DNA from: Deuterostichococcus epilithicus
Lineage: Eukaryota; Chlorophyta; Trebouxiophyceae; Prasiolales; Stichococcaceae
Direction of reading: 5' to 3'
NCBI GenBank assembly: GCA_033439295.1
Contig: JAVTLE010000008.1
Coordinates: 2,790,001 to 2,854,000, forward strand
DNA: 64,000 nt
Below the pieces are notes generated by a model, which was given only the letters and a program-made list of their open reading frames with translations, made no database searches and had not been told where the DNA came from. Of this stretch, positions 23,713 through 35,200 are shown piece after piece (positions within the stretch are counted from its first letter, which is position 1; each line of letters opens with the position of its first letter). The translations under genes and the position numbers were made by a program.

Positions 23713-24060
23713 ATGCTCCGCGGCCTACGCGTTCGCACAGTAAGCTTGGGCAACTTCCCTGGTTGCATCCCACGGCACTGGAACGCCCCAGCGCTCGGCA
23801 GGCAGGGCTTGATGCCGACGCGCGCCAAGGGCGGCAAAGCAAAGCAGTCGGAACCTCCAGAGGACGACGACGGCATTTACATTGGTGTCAATCGGGGTCA
23901 GCGCTGCGAGTTCAAAACATGCCAGCAGTGCAAGCGGCCCATGAACAGGCGGGCCAAGTGGTCAGACGACGCCACCTGGGCAGCGGTGAAGTACTGCAGT
24001 GACAAGTGCCGCAAGGAGGTCAAGCGCAAGTCGGCAGCCGACGCTGCCGCATCAGGGTAA
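23713..24060 (+). CDS. DUF2256-domain small Cys-rich protein
   Basis: A 115-residue frame. Its C-terminal half carries the DUF2256 pattern: two Cys pairs (CQQC, then CSDKC) around an RRAKWSDDATW segment and VKYCSDKCRKEVKR, a small zinc-ribbon-like module common in bacteria and plastid-bearing eukaryotes. Function is not established for the family. The N-terminal 60 residues are basic and Ser/Gly-containing (MLRGLRVRTVSLGNF), possibly an organelle-targeting peptide; an alternative start is the Met at 23812. The stop TAA at 24058-24060 is only 35 bp from the ATG of the uroporphyrinogen-III synthase gene on the same strand. That leaves almost no room for a separate 3' end and promoter and suggests a shared transcript. 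Confidence 0.75.
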   Translation: MLRGLRVRTVSLGNFPGCIPRHWNAPALGRQGLMPTRAKGGKAKQSEPPEDDDGIYIGVNRGQRCEFKTCQQCKRPMNRRAKWSDDATWAAVKYCSDKCRKEVKRKSAADAAASG

Positions 24061-24095
24061 CGCTCCCCTAGCCTGCAATTGACAGCGGCGGTGGC

Positions 24096-26448
24096 ATGCA
24101 ACGTGGGCTTTCGTCCCAAATGCAGCACCAGCCGCAGTGCACGCGGCACGGGCCAATACCTCAACGGGCGGCCTCCACCAGGCAAGGCCGATACCGCAAG
24201 CAGCGGCGTTCAGCTCACATGCAAGCGCCAGGACGGTCGGTGACAGCCACCGCGGCAACGCCCAGCGACCGATCCAGTGGCACCGCCAGTCACCCGGATC
24301 CTTTGGCAGGTCAGCTTCTTGCTCTGCTAGTCCTGAAGCGTACAGACGTCAGGCATTGCTGCATGGAGCCTGCCCTGGGCAGTGTGGCAAACAATTGGCA
24401 TCCAGGGACAACCCAATGCAGATTCAACACGGGCGCCAGTGGGAGGACTGCTCAGGGGGCGCAGGGCGGGCACGGCGTTGAGCATTCAGTTCAAGAGGCC
24501 TTCTCGCGGCGATGCGAATGTGCATGCCACCATCAATCTTTGGGTGCCTCTGCAGATGTCTCGGAGATGCCGCTGTGGGGCCGCCGCATCATGGTGACCG
24601 GCCCACGGCAGTATGCCGCCAAGCTGGCGGGGCTGCTGTTGGCGGCGGGCGCCCGGCCGGTGTGGCTGCCGACCATCGCCATCCGCCGACTGACCGACGC
24701 AGCCCTCTTGCAGGTCAGCACAGGCTTGCAATACGGCAGTACTGCCAGTGGAGGCGCCCCATGAATACCTCCCACCTCCTCTGGACAGCTTGCCAAGTAG
24801 GTGCTGGCTCATCCCTGCAATATCCCTGAAAGCCCGACTTGGCCGACCTGCAGGCGACCAGGGCCTAGCGGTCGTGTGATTGTGTTTGCGGGTCTGATGC
24901 AGAGCCGTGCGGACGCGGGCCTTGCCAGAGACACTCGCGCAGATTGAGCCCAAACCCCTCGTGGCTGCCGCAGGAGCTGGATGCCGTTCTGGCGGAGCTG
25001 CCTTCCTTCTCGCACATCGCCTTCACCTCCCGCAACGGCATCCAGGCGGTGCTTGCACGCCTCGCGGCGATACACGACAGCAGCGGCAGTGGCGACTGCG
25101 GCAGCAAAAGTGGGGGCACCGCTGCAGCTGCAGATGCACTGAACCAGGTAGCTGTGTGGGCGCTGGGCGCGGACGGCGCGGCGCTGCGAGACGCGGGCGT
25201 GCAGGACGTCCACATGCCTGACGAGGTGCCAGACTGCATGACACCAACGCACACGCACGCTTGCAGCCTGTCTCGCTCCGCAGGATCCGGAAGCTTGCGA
25301 CATCTGTTGCTGAAGGTGCCTGCGAGAGGCAGCTGTGTGCCTGCGCTGATCACAAGATGGGCACGTTGGGTCCTCTGCAGGTTGGCGGGTAGCCTGTGCC
25401 ATGCTGTGGTGCATGGCAGAAGCGCTGGCCACACTCGAGCAGCGCCCATGCTCCCTGCGTGCAACGACGTTTCGTGCGCGTGTCCTGCAGTCCAGCACGC
25501 AGGGTTTGGTGAGGGAGCTGACCCGGCGCGGCGAGGCAAAAGGCGCACGCGTGCTGTGCCCAGTGCCGCTGGTGGCGGCGCCGCTGCAGGAGCCGCCCGT
25601 CGTGCCCAGGTGGGGTTTTGACAGGCGTGTAAAGGGCAGCCTCACGCTGACTCAGCTCCTGTTAATTCCCGCCTCAGATGTTGCTTGCTGCGTGGCGCTC
25701 TTGATGCTTTTTATGTCCCTGCATTCGAGATCTCCTGTTTCCGAGGGCTGCAACCACGAAAGGCTCGCAAAACCCTAAATCCGGCGCAGGTTCCTGGCGG
25801 CGCTGCGGGCTGCGGGCGCGGATGCGGTCCGCGTGCCGGCGTACGTGACCGAGCTGGGCGTCGGCCAGACGGACTGCCTGGCGGAGCGGCAGCTGCTGGA
25901 GCACGGGAACATCCGGGCCATTGCGTTCAGCAGCACCGCGGAGGTGGGCTTGGCAGGGACCTTGAGCTTTGAGGGGCCCTTCACATTGCTCAAACGGACT
26001 GCCTGGCGGAGCATCGCCTGCCGGAGCACAGGAACGTTGCGGCCATCACCCCCAGCGGCATCGCAGAGGTGGGTTGTCAGGTTTCAGCGGCAGTTTTCGG
26101 ATGGGTTCCGAGGCCTGTCGCATAGCGATTTCAGGGGCTGCGGGCTGCGGGATCGTCCAGCAGGACTCCGCACGGCGACGCACCAGACACGCGACAGGCT
26201 GCAATGTGATTCCTTGTGGGCTTCGCTGCTGCCTGCAGGCGCAGGGTCTGCTGCAGGCCATGGGCGGCGATCGCGGCCAACTGGCCGACATGCTGCGGGC
26301 ACAGGACGTGCTGCTCGCAGCGCATGGGCCGTACACCGCGGCCGGGGTCGCCGACACGCTGGGCCTGGAGGTGGAGTGCGTCTCCAAGGACTTTTCTTCC
26401 TTCGACGGCCTGGTGGCAGCGCTGGCGCATCACTGGGCGGCGCCGTGA
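24096..26448 (+). CDS. hemD: Uroporphyrinogen-III synthase, plastid-targeted
   Basis: Closes and inverts ring D of hydroxymethylbilane to give uroporphyrinogen III, the branch point to chlorophyll, heme and siroheme. Six exons join in phase: 24096-24309, 24556-24713, 24974-25225, 25491-25609, 25790-25943 and 26239-26448, giving 368 residues. Exon 1 is a basic Ser/Arg/Gln-rich leader (MQRGLSSQMQ) fitting a chloroplast transit peptide. The HemD fold is shown by RRIMVTGPRQYAAKLAGLL at the start of domain 1, FSHIAFTSRNGIQAVL, the second-domain segments STQGLVRELTRRG and RAIAFSSTAE, and the C-terminal HGPYTAAGVADTLGLEV. All introns are GT-AG. Intron 5 holds an 83-bp diverged copy of the end of exon 5. 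The short distance to the DUF2256 frame upstream is notable. The family is sequence-divergent in general, but the order of motifs is convincing. Confidence 0.85.
25986..26068 (+). repeat. Diverged copy of hemD exon 5 end inside intron 5
   Basis: Aligns without gaps to 25868-25950, including the GAG/GTGGG donor context, at roughly 80 percent identity and 118 bp offset. It remains open in the coding frame (TDCLAEHRLPEHRNV) but lacks an AG acceptor immediately upstream. Confidence 0.75.
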
Positions 26449-26720
26449 GGGCTGCGGCAGCGCTGCCGGCGGCGGGCATCAGTGGCGCTGGCAAGGGCGG
26501 CGGTAGCGCGGTGCTGAGTGTGCTGAAGCTGCGGCGCGGCGCTGTTGGCGGACTGTGCCAGGTGCACTAGCTGCGATTCAAGAAGCCCCGGCCCGCTGCC
26601 GTCCTTGGAAGACTGCCCGCCAAAGCTGCGGGCAGCGGGCTGACAGTGCTGCACTATGCTACGAGTTATGGCGTCACAACACGGAACATCGGTCATGTGA
26701 CTTGAGAGTGTGTGAGGGCG

Positions 26721-26725
26721 TGTAA
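26721..26725 (+). other. Candidate TGTAA polyadenylation signal of hemD
   Basis: TGTAA, the usual chlorophyte poly(A) signal, lies 273 bp after the hemD stop. The distance is plausible for algal 3' untranslated regions, but a pentamer also occurs by chance. Confidence 0.35.
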
Positions 26726-27429
26726 GGGAGGATTGGGGTGAGAGCTAACGCTTGGCGCTTTCAGGTTGCACGAAGGTTTTGGTCACTGTAGCACAGCCTG
26801 TGTCATGCCGCACCCCATGGCGTCAGTGCTGTTGCCATCTTGTACAGGAAGTACGGGCCTGCACATGTTTTGGATCTTCTGTAATAATCAGCCTTCTCGA
26901 GCCATTTCATGGAGCACCATTGACAAGTGAAGGCCTTTGTCACATTGTCAGGAAGCGAATGAACAGGCACTGTGCAGCAAGAATCTCCTTCTGGGTACCA
27001 AGCTACGAGAGTCCAGTCACAGTCCAAGGGGAGCGGGCGCTGCTGCAGTCGGCATGCCGCATCGCCGCGCGGAGGGCCGCGAAGGCATGCGAGACAGCAT
27101 GTAAACGCTCACAAACTTGCTCCCGGTCTTCGCGGCACTGCAGCCAAATTGATTGTCTTGCGCCAATGCGCCCGAATCGGCGCAGTGCATCAGCGACGAG
27201 GGCACGTTTGGCAGCTAAAGACATCTGCGATGGCGTCTGAAAACTTTTCTGAAGGCTGGCAAGAGCCTCTACTGCGTCGCGTGCACGCGTCGTGCCTGCT
27301 GGTCGTTCGGTATCCACTTTCGACCAACGCATGTGCTGGGGCTGGCCATCGTCGCGGCGCTGACGCCTCAGAGAAGTCATATGAGCATGAAAAACAGCGG
27401 CGACAGGATACTGCGCGGCTGCAGCGGAT

Positions 27430-30165
27430 TTGGCGGCTGGCAATTGCGCTGCTGCACCAGCAAGCGGCCCCAGGCGATGTGCAGGTGCACAGCGCAGCGC
27501 TGGGTGGATCAGCAGCTCCAGAAGGGATCAAGATGGCTCTTCATCCAGCACTGGAAACCCTTCACAACCTTCTGTGCAGCGAGGCTGTCAGCGATGGCCA
27601 GCAGGAGGTGGGTGATGGAGCTGTCCTTCTTGAGTGTGTATGCTGCCTAGAAAGATACAGATGCAACACTGCACTCAAAAATGCCTGAAACGTCGTAAAA
27701 AACTTTCAAATACAACTTCGCAGACCAAGGCGCTGCTGCAGCTGCTGGAGTCGGAGGCTGCACCGGAGGGCGAGGCAGCTACTGGGTTGCTGGACTGCGC
27801 CTGCGCTCTGGCCTTCCATCTGATATGCAGATGGCAGGCCTCAGTAGCCTCAGCAGTGAGCAGTGGCGATCAGCCTCGCGAGGCGGCCAGCCAGGAGCCA
27901 TCAGTGGAGGAGGCCGTGGTGCAGAGCCTGTCGCGCTGCATCAGCGTGCTGGCCACATTGCTACCCAGCGCCGCAGATACCTGTACAGCATCAATAGCCA
28001 CGCAGCAGCCGACTGCGGCCCAGATCGCGGCGTTCTTGGCGGACGTAGCGACTGACATCGCAGCCCAGCAGTGTATCTGGCGGCAGCTCTACGACGAGGC
28101 GGCAGCAGCGGCAGGCCTTGATACGGCAATGAAGCTCAGCCAGATCGATACCGAGCTGGCCGGCAACCAGCAGCACGCACCACTCGCCCGGCCTTTCGGA
28201 TCGAATGTCGTCGACAAGGTGCGCGCTTTCCTGGTTTCGGAAATCCGATAATGTTGCACGCATCGCCTGGGTTGCCGTGCCAAAAGAGTCCATCGAAACG
28301 CTTTGGAACGCCTCGGCAGCGTTGCATCAATCTTGGCTGCCATCTGCACCGTGAAGCACCTTCTCCGACAAGGTCTTGACTTCGGAATCGGTTCTGCACT
28401 CAGCTGCTGGAGACGGTGCTGCCGATCTGGCAGCCCGACAATGGCGAGGTTCAGCCAGCAGGTGTGGTCCGGTTATGCACGGGGCCGCCAGCTGACGAGG
28501 CCTTTTTGCTGCGTCTGCTGCGAGCGGCCATCGTCGACAGGTAATTCATTCCGGAGCAGCACGCAAGATGCTTGCCACGACCGGGAGCCTTCTCCTCGAG
28601 GTTCAAATCATCTAAAATGGGAGCTGCGCATCGAAGGCCGGTGCAGCTCTCGTCAGATTAATTCCCACTCGATGCATGTGTGTTCTGATCAGCGGCGGGC
28701 AAAATGGGGTGATTGCCAAAGGTTATGACTTCACAACACAGCAGCATTGTCTAGTGAAGCCGTCGACTCAACGAGATCAGTCTGATGCGCAGGCGGTCCA
28801 GCTCGGGCGGCCAGCAGGAAGTGCCGGCATGCCACATCCTGGTGGTGCACCCCGACGAGAGGTGGGCTTGCGCTTCTTCGCAATTCCACCTTCCTGTCGT
28901 TACACATCACGTATCCGGAGCGTAAATCTGTCATAAAACACCGCGTGCATCCTCAGGGGAAGGTCACAAGTCCCCCATGCCGGTACCCATGGTTCATGAG
29001 AGTGGCACATCTCGGCAGGTTTGGCAGCTGGAGGACCTGTGCTTGAACGTAGGCTCATCCAAGCAGAATGAAGGCATCAAGCCTCCCATTCTCCCGCGCA
29101 GTTACCTCTCAGCGGTGTGTGCTGGTCTGTCGAGGCTGCCGCACACGGCGCTGCTCGGGTCACCCGCGGAGCCAATCATGCTGCGGGAGCGGGCACAGGC
29201 CGCCGGCATCGATGGATTCGAGGTGAGTAGATGCTCCGTGCAACCTGCCGGACCCCTTCGGCTGATAGCACGGCGCGGAACGCCAGAAGTGGCGCGGACT
29301 GCACCCTGTATCGGTTGTCCCAAGCTGGAGCGCTGACAGGAGGGGGAGGGAGTAATGCGATGCACTGCGTCACGCCTGCAATGTGCGTCCTCGAGTCCTG
29401 ACGGCCCGGCGTCTTGTTCTCTGCGCAGGACTATGTGTGGGTGCAGTCTTTGCTGGAGTCAGCAGTACAGCTTCAGCAGCGGGCACCCAGAAACGGAGTT
29501 CAGGGCGACGGTGACGATGCAGCCATCTTGAAGGACGAGGTGGCTGCTGTCAATACACAATGTCAAGCGCCGGAACTCTCTGATTACAGAAATCTACCTG
29601 GTGCAACATGTCTCAAACAGCATCCTCGTGAGAAGGAGCCTGTGCACGATGGCGCTGGAATTTGCATCACCCTGCCTGGCAGGAGTGCTGACTCATGCTT
29701 GCAATAACCACACACTCGCAAGGGTGCTGATGCTCTTCGTGAGCCCACTGCAGAGGTTCACGATGCAATCCAGATGGATCGCCCACCACACAAGCAGCAT
29801 CCCTTCCGAGGACCAGCCCTTCAAGCTCGACACTCTCCTGTCCTGCTGCCACAGGCGCTGCGGGCGACCATGCAGGGCTTTGCCGCGCTGGCTGGCGAGG
29901 AGGGCGTCGTCTCGCTCGACACGCCGGCGCTGCATGCAGCTTCCGCGTTCCCGCACGCGCATGCGTCTGCGCTGGCGGACGCGCTGGCAGAGCTGCGGCG
30001 TGAACCCGAGCCAAGCCAGCCTGGAGGCGGCGCCGCAGGCGAGATGGCGCGGCCGGGGGTGTGGACAAGGTGCCTGCCGGAAGTCGACGCGCCTGCGCTG
30101 CTGGCGGCGGCGGCAACGGAGGGTCTGGTCCCACGACCTGGCACGGGAGCCGTCTTTTCCAGGTG
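27430..30165 (+). CDS. Unidentified exon series upstream of, or N-terminal to, the PKS
   Basis: I do not recognise this protein. Coding-like plus-strand segments: about 27430-27650 (IWRLAIALLHQQ, ALETLHNLLCSE); 27724-28218 (KALLQLLESEAA, LSRCISVLATLLPS, AQIAAFLADVATDIAA), helical and Ala/Leu-rich; about 28404-28540 (LLETVLPIWQPDNGE, DEAFLLRLLRAAIVD); about 28780-28860 (ACHILVVHPDER); about 29000-29222 (LSRLPHTALLGSPAEPIML, ERAQAAGIDGFE); 29430 to about 29530 (DYVWVQSLLESAVQLQ); and about 29850-30163 (TMQGFAALAGEEGVVSLD, LPEVDAPALLAAAATEG). Donors follow several of these (for example GAG/GTGAGT at 29222). It could be the N-terminal part of the PKS polypeptide or a separate gene; no stop-promoter boundary to the PKS is evident. 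The start codon was not found. Confidence 0.4.
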
Positions 30166-30753
30166 GGTGGATCTGTCTGTTGACTTTCAGCATTGCGCCT
30201 GACTCCGGAGGCTCGCACGACGCACCCGGAATCCCGAACCTCCTGGGTTGCCGAGGCTGCGACTGCATGGGCGGAGGCAAGACCAGCTGTTGCAGAGCCG
30301 AAGACTGAGAGCCGCAGATAATCGTTTCTACTGTTCCCAGGACAGCGCGATGTGCCATGAGGAGGCATCAAATGAGACGTTCAGCTGCATACACCTGACC
30401 CAGAACCCTTCTTGCTACTACCATCCATGATGTGATTGTGCTGGTTGCCGAAGACGAGATCTGGGCCGTCAGTTGCTCGCGATTCCACTGCGTGCCGCAT
30501 GCGCATAGGGGCTGCAGCCTGAATGCAGCGGAAAGCCTGAATGTCAAAGCATGTCTGTGAGTTAGCCTGGATCGGCTACGTTGTAAAAGTAGCGCAGGAT
30601 GCATGGGGCCTTCGCCGATCCAGGCTAACGTACGCAGGAGCGACCGCGCCGACAAGACAGGCTCGATAGAGATCTGGTCAACCATGTCGATTGCTGAAAC
30701 AGCTTGCAAAACTCCGGCTGGGATAGTTGCCAAAGCTGAAACCACCTCCGCAG

Positions 30754-32253
30754 GGGCCAGGCGCTGCACACGCTGGCGCATCTCGACAGGGCGCCATTCG
30801 CGGTGCGGCCCTGCGCTCCCGGCGATGTGGAGCAGCTGGCGGCGCTGCAGGCGGGCTGCTGCTGCGCGCTGCAGCGGGATGTTCTGGATGCTGTTGCCAT
30901 CGAGGCGGCCATTGCGTCGCAGGCGCCTGACCGACTCACCTGGATCGCAGAGGTGAGCTCACATGCCAGGAGACCGGAGTTTTGAGCGAGGTCTGCGCAT
31001 TGTGTTGCAGATTTCCGAGGCGGACGAGGTGGCAAGGGCCAATTGCATGTCGACAACTCCCTGTGTTGACGTAATAAATGCAATGGTATTAAGTCGCGTC
31101 ACCAGCACGAGCTCCATGCTGGCACGCAAGAGCGGCTGAGTCGCTGCAAGGCCGTGCCTGACTAGCCACGCGTGCACACAGGCTCCACAAAGCAGATGCT
31201 GAGGCTTGAGTCGTCGTCCATATGGTTGTGCCCTCCTGGGCACCTGCAGCGTACGCTGTGCTCTCCCCTTCCGGAAGGACACGAAGACGGACAGCCGCCA
31301 GCAGTGGGCAGCACCGCAGTGGGCAGCACTGCTGCGACTCGCATCACAGCTACATTCACGGCTGCAAGGCTGGGACTGCACTGAAATGCCTGCAGGTCGC
31401 TGCAGCTTGCTGCGCTAGTCGCTCTGCCGGTCGCCGTCCCTGCAGACCAGAAAGCTACCCGAAATTGCGACGCATCAGACGTCAGCTGGCGTCAGGGAGC
31501 TCAGACAAGGTTTCAGAGCAGGCGGAAGAGGCCACATGTCGAGCTGAGCACATCAGCTGCCTGCGAGCAGGTGGGCGGCCAGGCGACGGCGGCGGTGCTG
31601 CTGCAGCGACGGTCGCCCGGCGGCGTCTCTCCGCCTGCCGGCGACCCACACCGCCCCGCCAACCCTTCGGGCACAACCCTGGAGCTGGCGGCAGTGTGGG
31701 TGGACCCCACGCTGGAGGACCGGCTGGAAGTGGCGTGCTGCCTGCTGTACTTCCTGGGGCAGTACCTGCTCGCCTGTGACGATGTCACCGCCTTACACGA
31801 AGGTTTGTGTCTCAGCTGCACCAAAGGGTCGCTTAACTTACAATTTCACGAGCTTGAGCGGAAGCAAAACTCAGGCGGGCTCTGTCGACACCGGTCGCGG
31901 GCTCTGGCGGCTGCTAATGCATTGTTCAGAAACGGCCGGATGCTGCCAGGCCTGCTCCTGCTGTCGGCGCCAGCGCTGCCGAGCGCACCACAGCAAATGA
32001 CGCTTTGCTGCGGTGGACGCGCATCGTTGAACGAGCAGCCATGCTGAATTCTACAGCATGGCTGCTTCCGCTGCTATTCATCGTGCGCTGAAGACTGCGC
32101 ACCTGACATTCCGGCGCAGGCAACGTGCTCATTGCTCAGGCTGCGCGGCCGCCGCGGCTGTCCTGCAACGCCGTCGACGTCTCAGAAGACGCGCCGCTGT
32201 TCGCCTTCGACTACGAGACTGCCGCCGATGGCCGCGGCGCCGATCGGCGGCTG
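30754..32253 (+). other. PKS: GNAT-like N-terminal domain exons
   Basis: Exons 30754-30952, from 31011, 31571-31802 and 32120-32253. The start resembles GNAT acetyltransferases: [16 protein letters not shown] matches the first strand and helix, LTWIAE the second strand. The exon at 31571 gives [13 protein letters not shown] followed by [16 protein letters not shown], where GNAT proteins have the V.G.L..QR strand and the LAV.V.P acyl-CoA-binding region. The usual Gly-rich Q/R-x-x-G-x-G/A loop is not clear (EDRLEVA). GNAT domains act as loading domains in some PKS such as the curacin synthase. Here it precedes an ACP, so a role in starter-unit loading is an inference. Confidence 0.45.
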
Positions 32254-35200
32254 GTGAGTCAGTGTGATGGTGTTACGGGAGAACATTGAGGGATGAAGGA
32301 GGGTCTTTCTGAGGGTACTGCACGTCACTGTTCGGCACACTTTGCAGCTCGCGATTGCAATTAGCAGGGAGGCTCCGACAGGTGTGGCTGCCTTGCAACA
32401 ACTGAATGCATGAAGAATCGACATGGTGAGTAGCCCTCGAAAGCAAGAATCCATGGTCAGCGACTGGGCCAGCAGCAGGGCCAGAGCAGCGCAAGGCTCA
32501 TATAGTGGGTGCACTGTCTGCAATTGAGATCAGCCTACCAGCAGCTGGCCGCAAAGCTTGCCATTGACGGGCTGCACTCCAGTCGGCGCCTGTGCAAGGG
32601 GCTGCTGAGGTGCAACGCGGCAAATTGGGCTCCACCTCGTCCGCTGCTGGCTTCTGCACGATGGTCACTCTGGCCTCCGTTCGAGATCGCCTTTGCTCAT
32701 CTGTCCCGCTGCCTGAAGTAGGCGTGCAGCAATCTGCGCTTGCATACGCTCGCATGTCGCTCGCTGGCTCTGGCTTTCCGAGCTCGGTCTGGACCTGGAC
32801 GGTGGTCCGGAAACGGCGGCGGCCACCCAACGTTGCTCAACATGCACGACATAAATCTTATGACCCCTTCTGAAAGACTCAATTGTGATATCGCCCTGCT
32901 CTCGATGCGCAGACCTTCAAGCGCGGGCTGGACCTGGACATCATTCTCGAGACGCTGCTGGCCAGCTACACCGGCGTCGAGCCGCAGCAGCGGTTCCGCC
33001 GCGCTTCTGCTGCCTCCTTGGCAGGTCAGCCATCAACATTTCTGCTCTCGCTGCCTCTCAGAGACTTGCTGAGAAGGGCAATTCCAGCAGCTGCTGCAGA
33101 GGACTTGTTGGTTGCTGCAGCGGTGCCTTTGGCAGCTAGCCGTGGGGCGCACACAATGCACAGGATATACTGAGGTTCTCCTCCTGCAGCCGAGGACGAC
33201 GGCGGCTACGGCCGGGTGCTGGGCGCCATCATGGACCTCATGGGCGTGTACCTGGAGGAAGCGCTGGACGAGCCGCCTAAGGAGTTCACCGCCCAGACGT
33301 CGTTCATGGATGCGGGGTTCGACTCCCTCGACCTGCTCAAGGTTCAAGTCTCTCCGCTAGTATCATCCGTCTGACCTGTAGGTCAATGACCAGCAGTGTC
33401 AGGTGGACTCTGGTGGCCGCAAGTCAGCGGATCACGCATGTGGCGCCGGCCCCCTCATGGCGGCTGCTGCTGGCGCTCTGCATGTCGCCCTGGCGTGGAG
33501 CGTGGGCTGTTGGGGTCGGAGCAACTGCTGGCGAAACACTAGGGTTCAGCCCTTCGGTGGTACCTTTGCAGATGCCTTGAGCTGTTTGTCCTCATCAAGG
33601 CAGTGCAGGAACACCGTGGGAACGCTACCGTTTTCGGAAACTCGAATGGTATCCCAGTACCAATGGCAGAGGCCTGGCACTGGGCGTCCGTCGAGTCTAT
33701 GTAAACGTCAGAGTACAATGAATCCATTGACCTGTCCGGATTCAGCTTTCGTGAGGGCCCGGACGACGAGCTGAGACATATCTCGTGCCGTGCTGGGACT
33801 CCTGGGGGCTGGAACTGCGCCAGCGTCAGACCGGTTCAGTTGCCAGGGGCCGGCAGCAGAGTGATGCCTGACCAGCGGCTGTGCGCGGCATGCGCAGATG
33901 GTGACGCTGGTTGGTAGCGAGGTAGGCATGGCGCTGGTGTCCAAGTAACCACACCCACGGGTCTGTCAACGTTATTTGCTGTGCAAACTAGCGTTTTCAC
34001 TTCCACTTGGTGCGCAGATGGTGACGCTGATAGGCACGGAGGTTGGCATGGCGCTGCCGACAACCGCGCTGTTCGATTACCCCTCTGCGGAGGCGCTCGC
34101 CTACTTCATCGCATCCGCACAGGTGCGAACCTGGTGCCCACCAGCCGACTCGGCATGTCCTGCCGAGGCCCTGTCCGAGAGGAAACTAGCGTCTCTGTGT
34201 GTACTGTGTGTCTGTTGTCCAGATGTCAGGCCTGCGGGTTTGCTGGCTGCCGCCTTCGCACAGACTCCCTTCTGCTATGTCACGCTGCAGTCGACGGCGG
34301 TGGCCATGCAAAACAACACAGCAGTCAGCGCCTGCGTGCGGCGCCGGTATGTGCAGCAGCCGGCCCCCTATGATCGTCAAACATCTTCGAAGTAGGGTGT
34401 CTGGACTGAATGACAGCTCAAACATTTCCCATGCACGCTGCAGCTTGTGGCAAGCGGCGGCGCGGCACGGCGCGGCAGTGTGACCACCTCGCAGACCGGA
34501 TCCTCTGTGGACGGCCTGGCTCGGCGGACACTGGGCGAGGCGCGGCGCGGCTCCTTGTGGGCCACCCTGGGGCGGTCCGACCCGCTGCTGCCAGACGGCC
34601 GCCGCCGCTCGGTGGCCGGCACCGCAGGGTGGGCCAGGAAATGAAAGCATTTCCTTGTCAGAACGCTCTTGTCATTGTGCCATGTACTGTATGGCTTGAC
34701 CTGAGAAGGGCTGCCATGTGTTGCGCCTCGCAGCCGCCGCATGTCCAGTGCGGCCGGCTTGCACAGTCTCCTGAATCCGGGCAGCGCCCGCGTCACGTCC
34801 TCCTCCATCCCGGAGCCCTTGGCGCTGCTCGACTCGCGGCGGCCGTCCGTCGTCGACGGCTTTCGGCGGGCGCTGGGTGGCGCCCTCTTACCAGGTGCGG
34901 GTTGCAGTGGCCGAAACCGCTGCAAATTCAACCGCTTGGAGCCTGCCACCACGGACTGCCCTGAATGAGTGATGGCCGCACAGCTACCCACTGGGTACTG
35001 CAAGTGACCCTCTGGCGACAGCAGCGCGATACCTCGTTGGGCACCTAGGTCACTCTTACCGCACCAGCTGCAAGCTGGCACGACATTCGGCACAGTCACT
35101 GAAGGTTGAAGTTACAAGGCATGCAGAAGCAATATGCTGCTGCGGTCTGCATCAACAGAGAGAGCGCTGCATGTGCAATCCACGAACCACAGCATAGAGG

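Noticed and set aside
24057-24085. 29-nt mini-intron fusing DUF2256 to uroporphyrinogen-III synthase
   Set aside because: In frame, but far shorter than every other intron in the window; a bicistronic arrangement is more economical.
25986-26068. Second copy of hemD exon 5 as a normal coding exon
   Set aside because: No AG acceptor just upstream, and exons 5 and 6 already join in phase with the family pattern.
28977-30371. Long minus-strand frames opposite 29.7-30.4 kb
   Set aside because: They mirror plus-strand coding segments and are Arg/Pro-rich shadows.
33892-33937. Upstream echo as the true ACP exon start
   Set aside because: It reaches a stop shortly after and lacks the FDYPSAEAL helix found only downstream.
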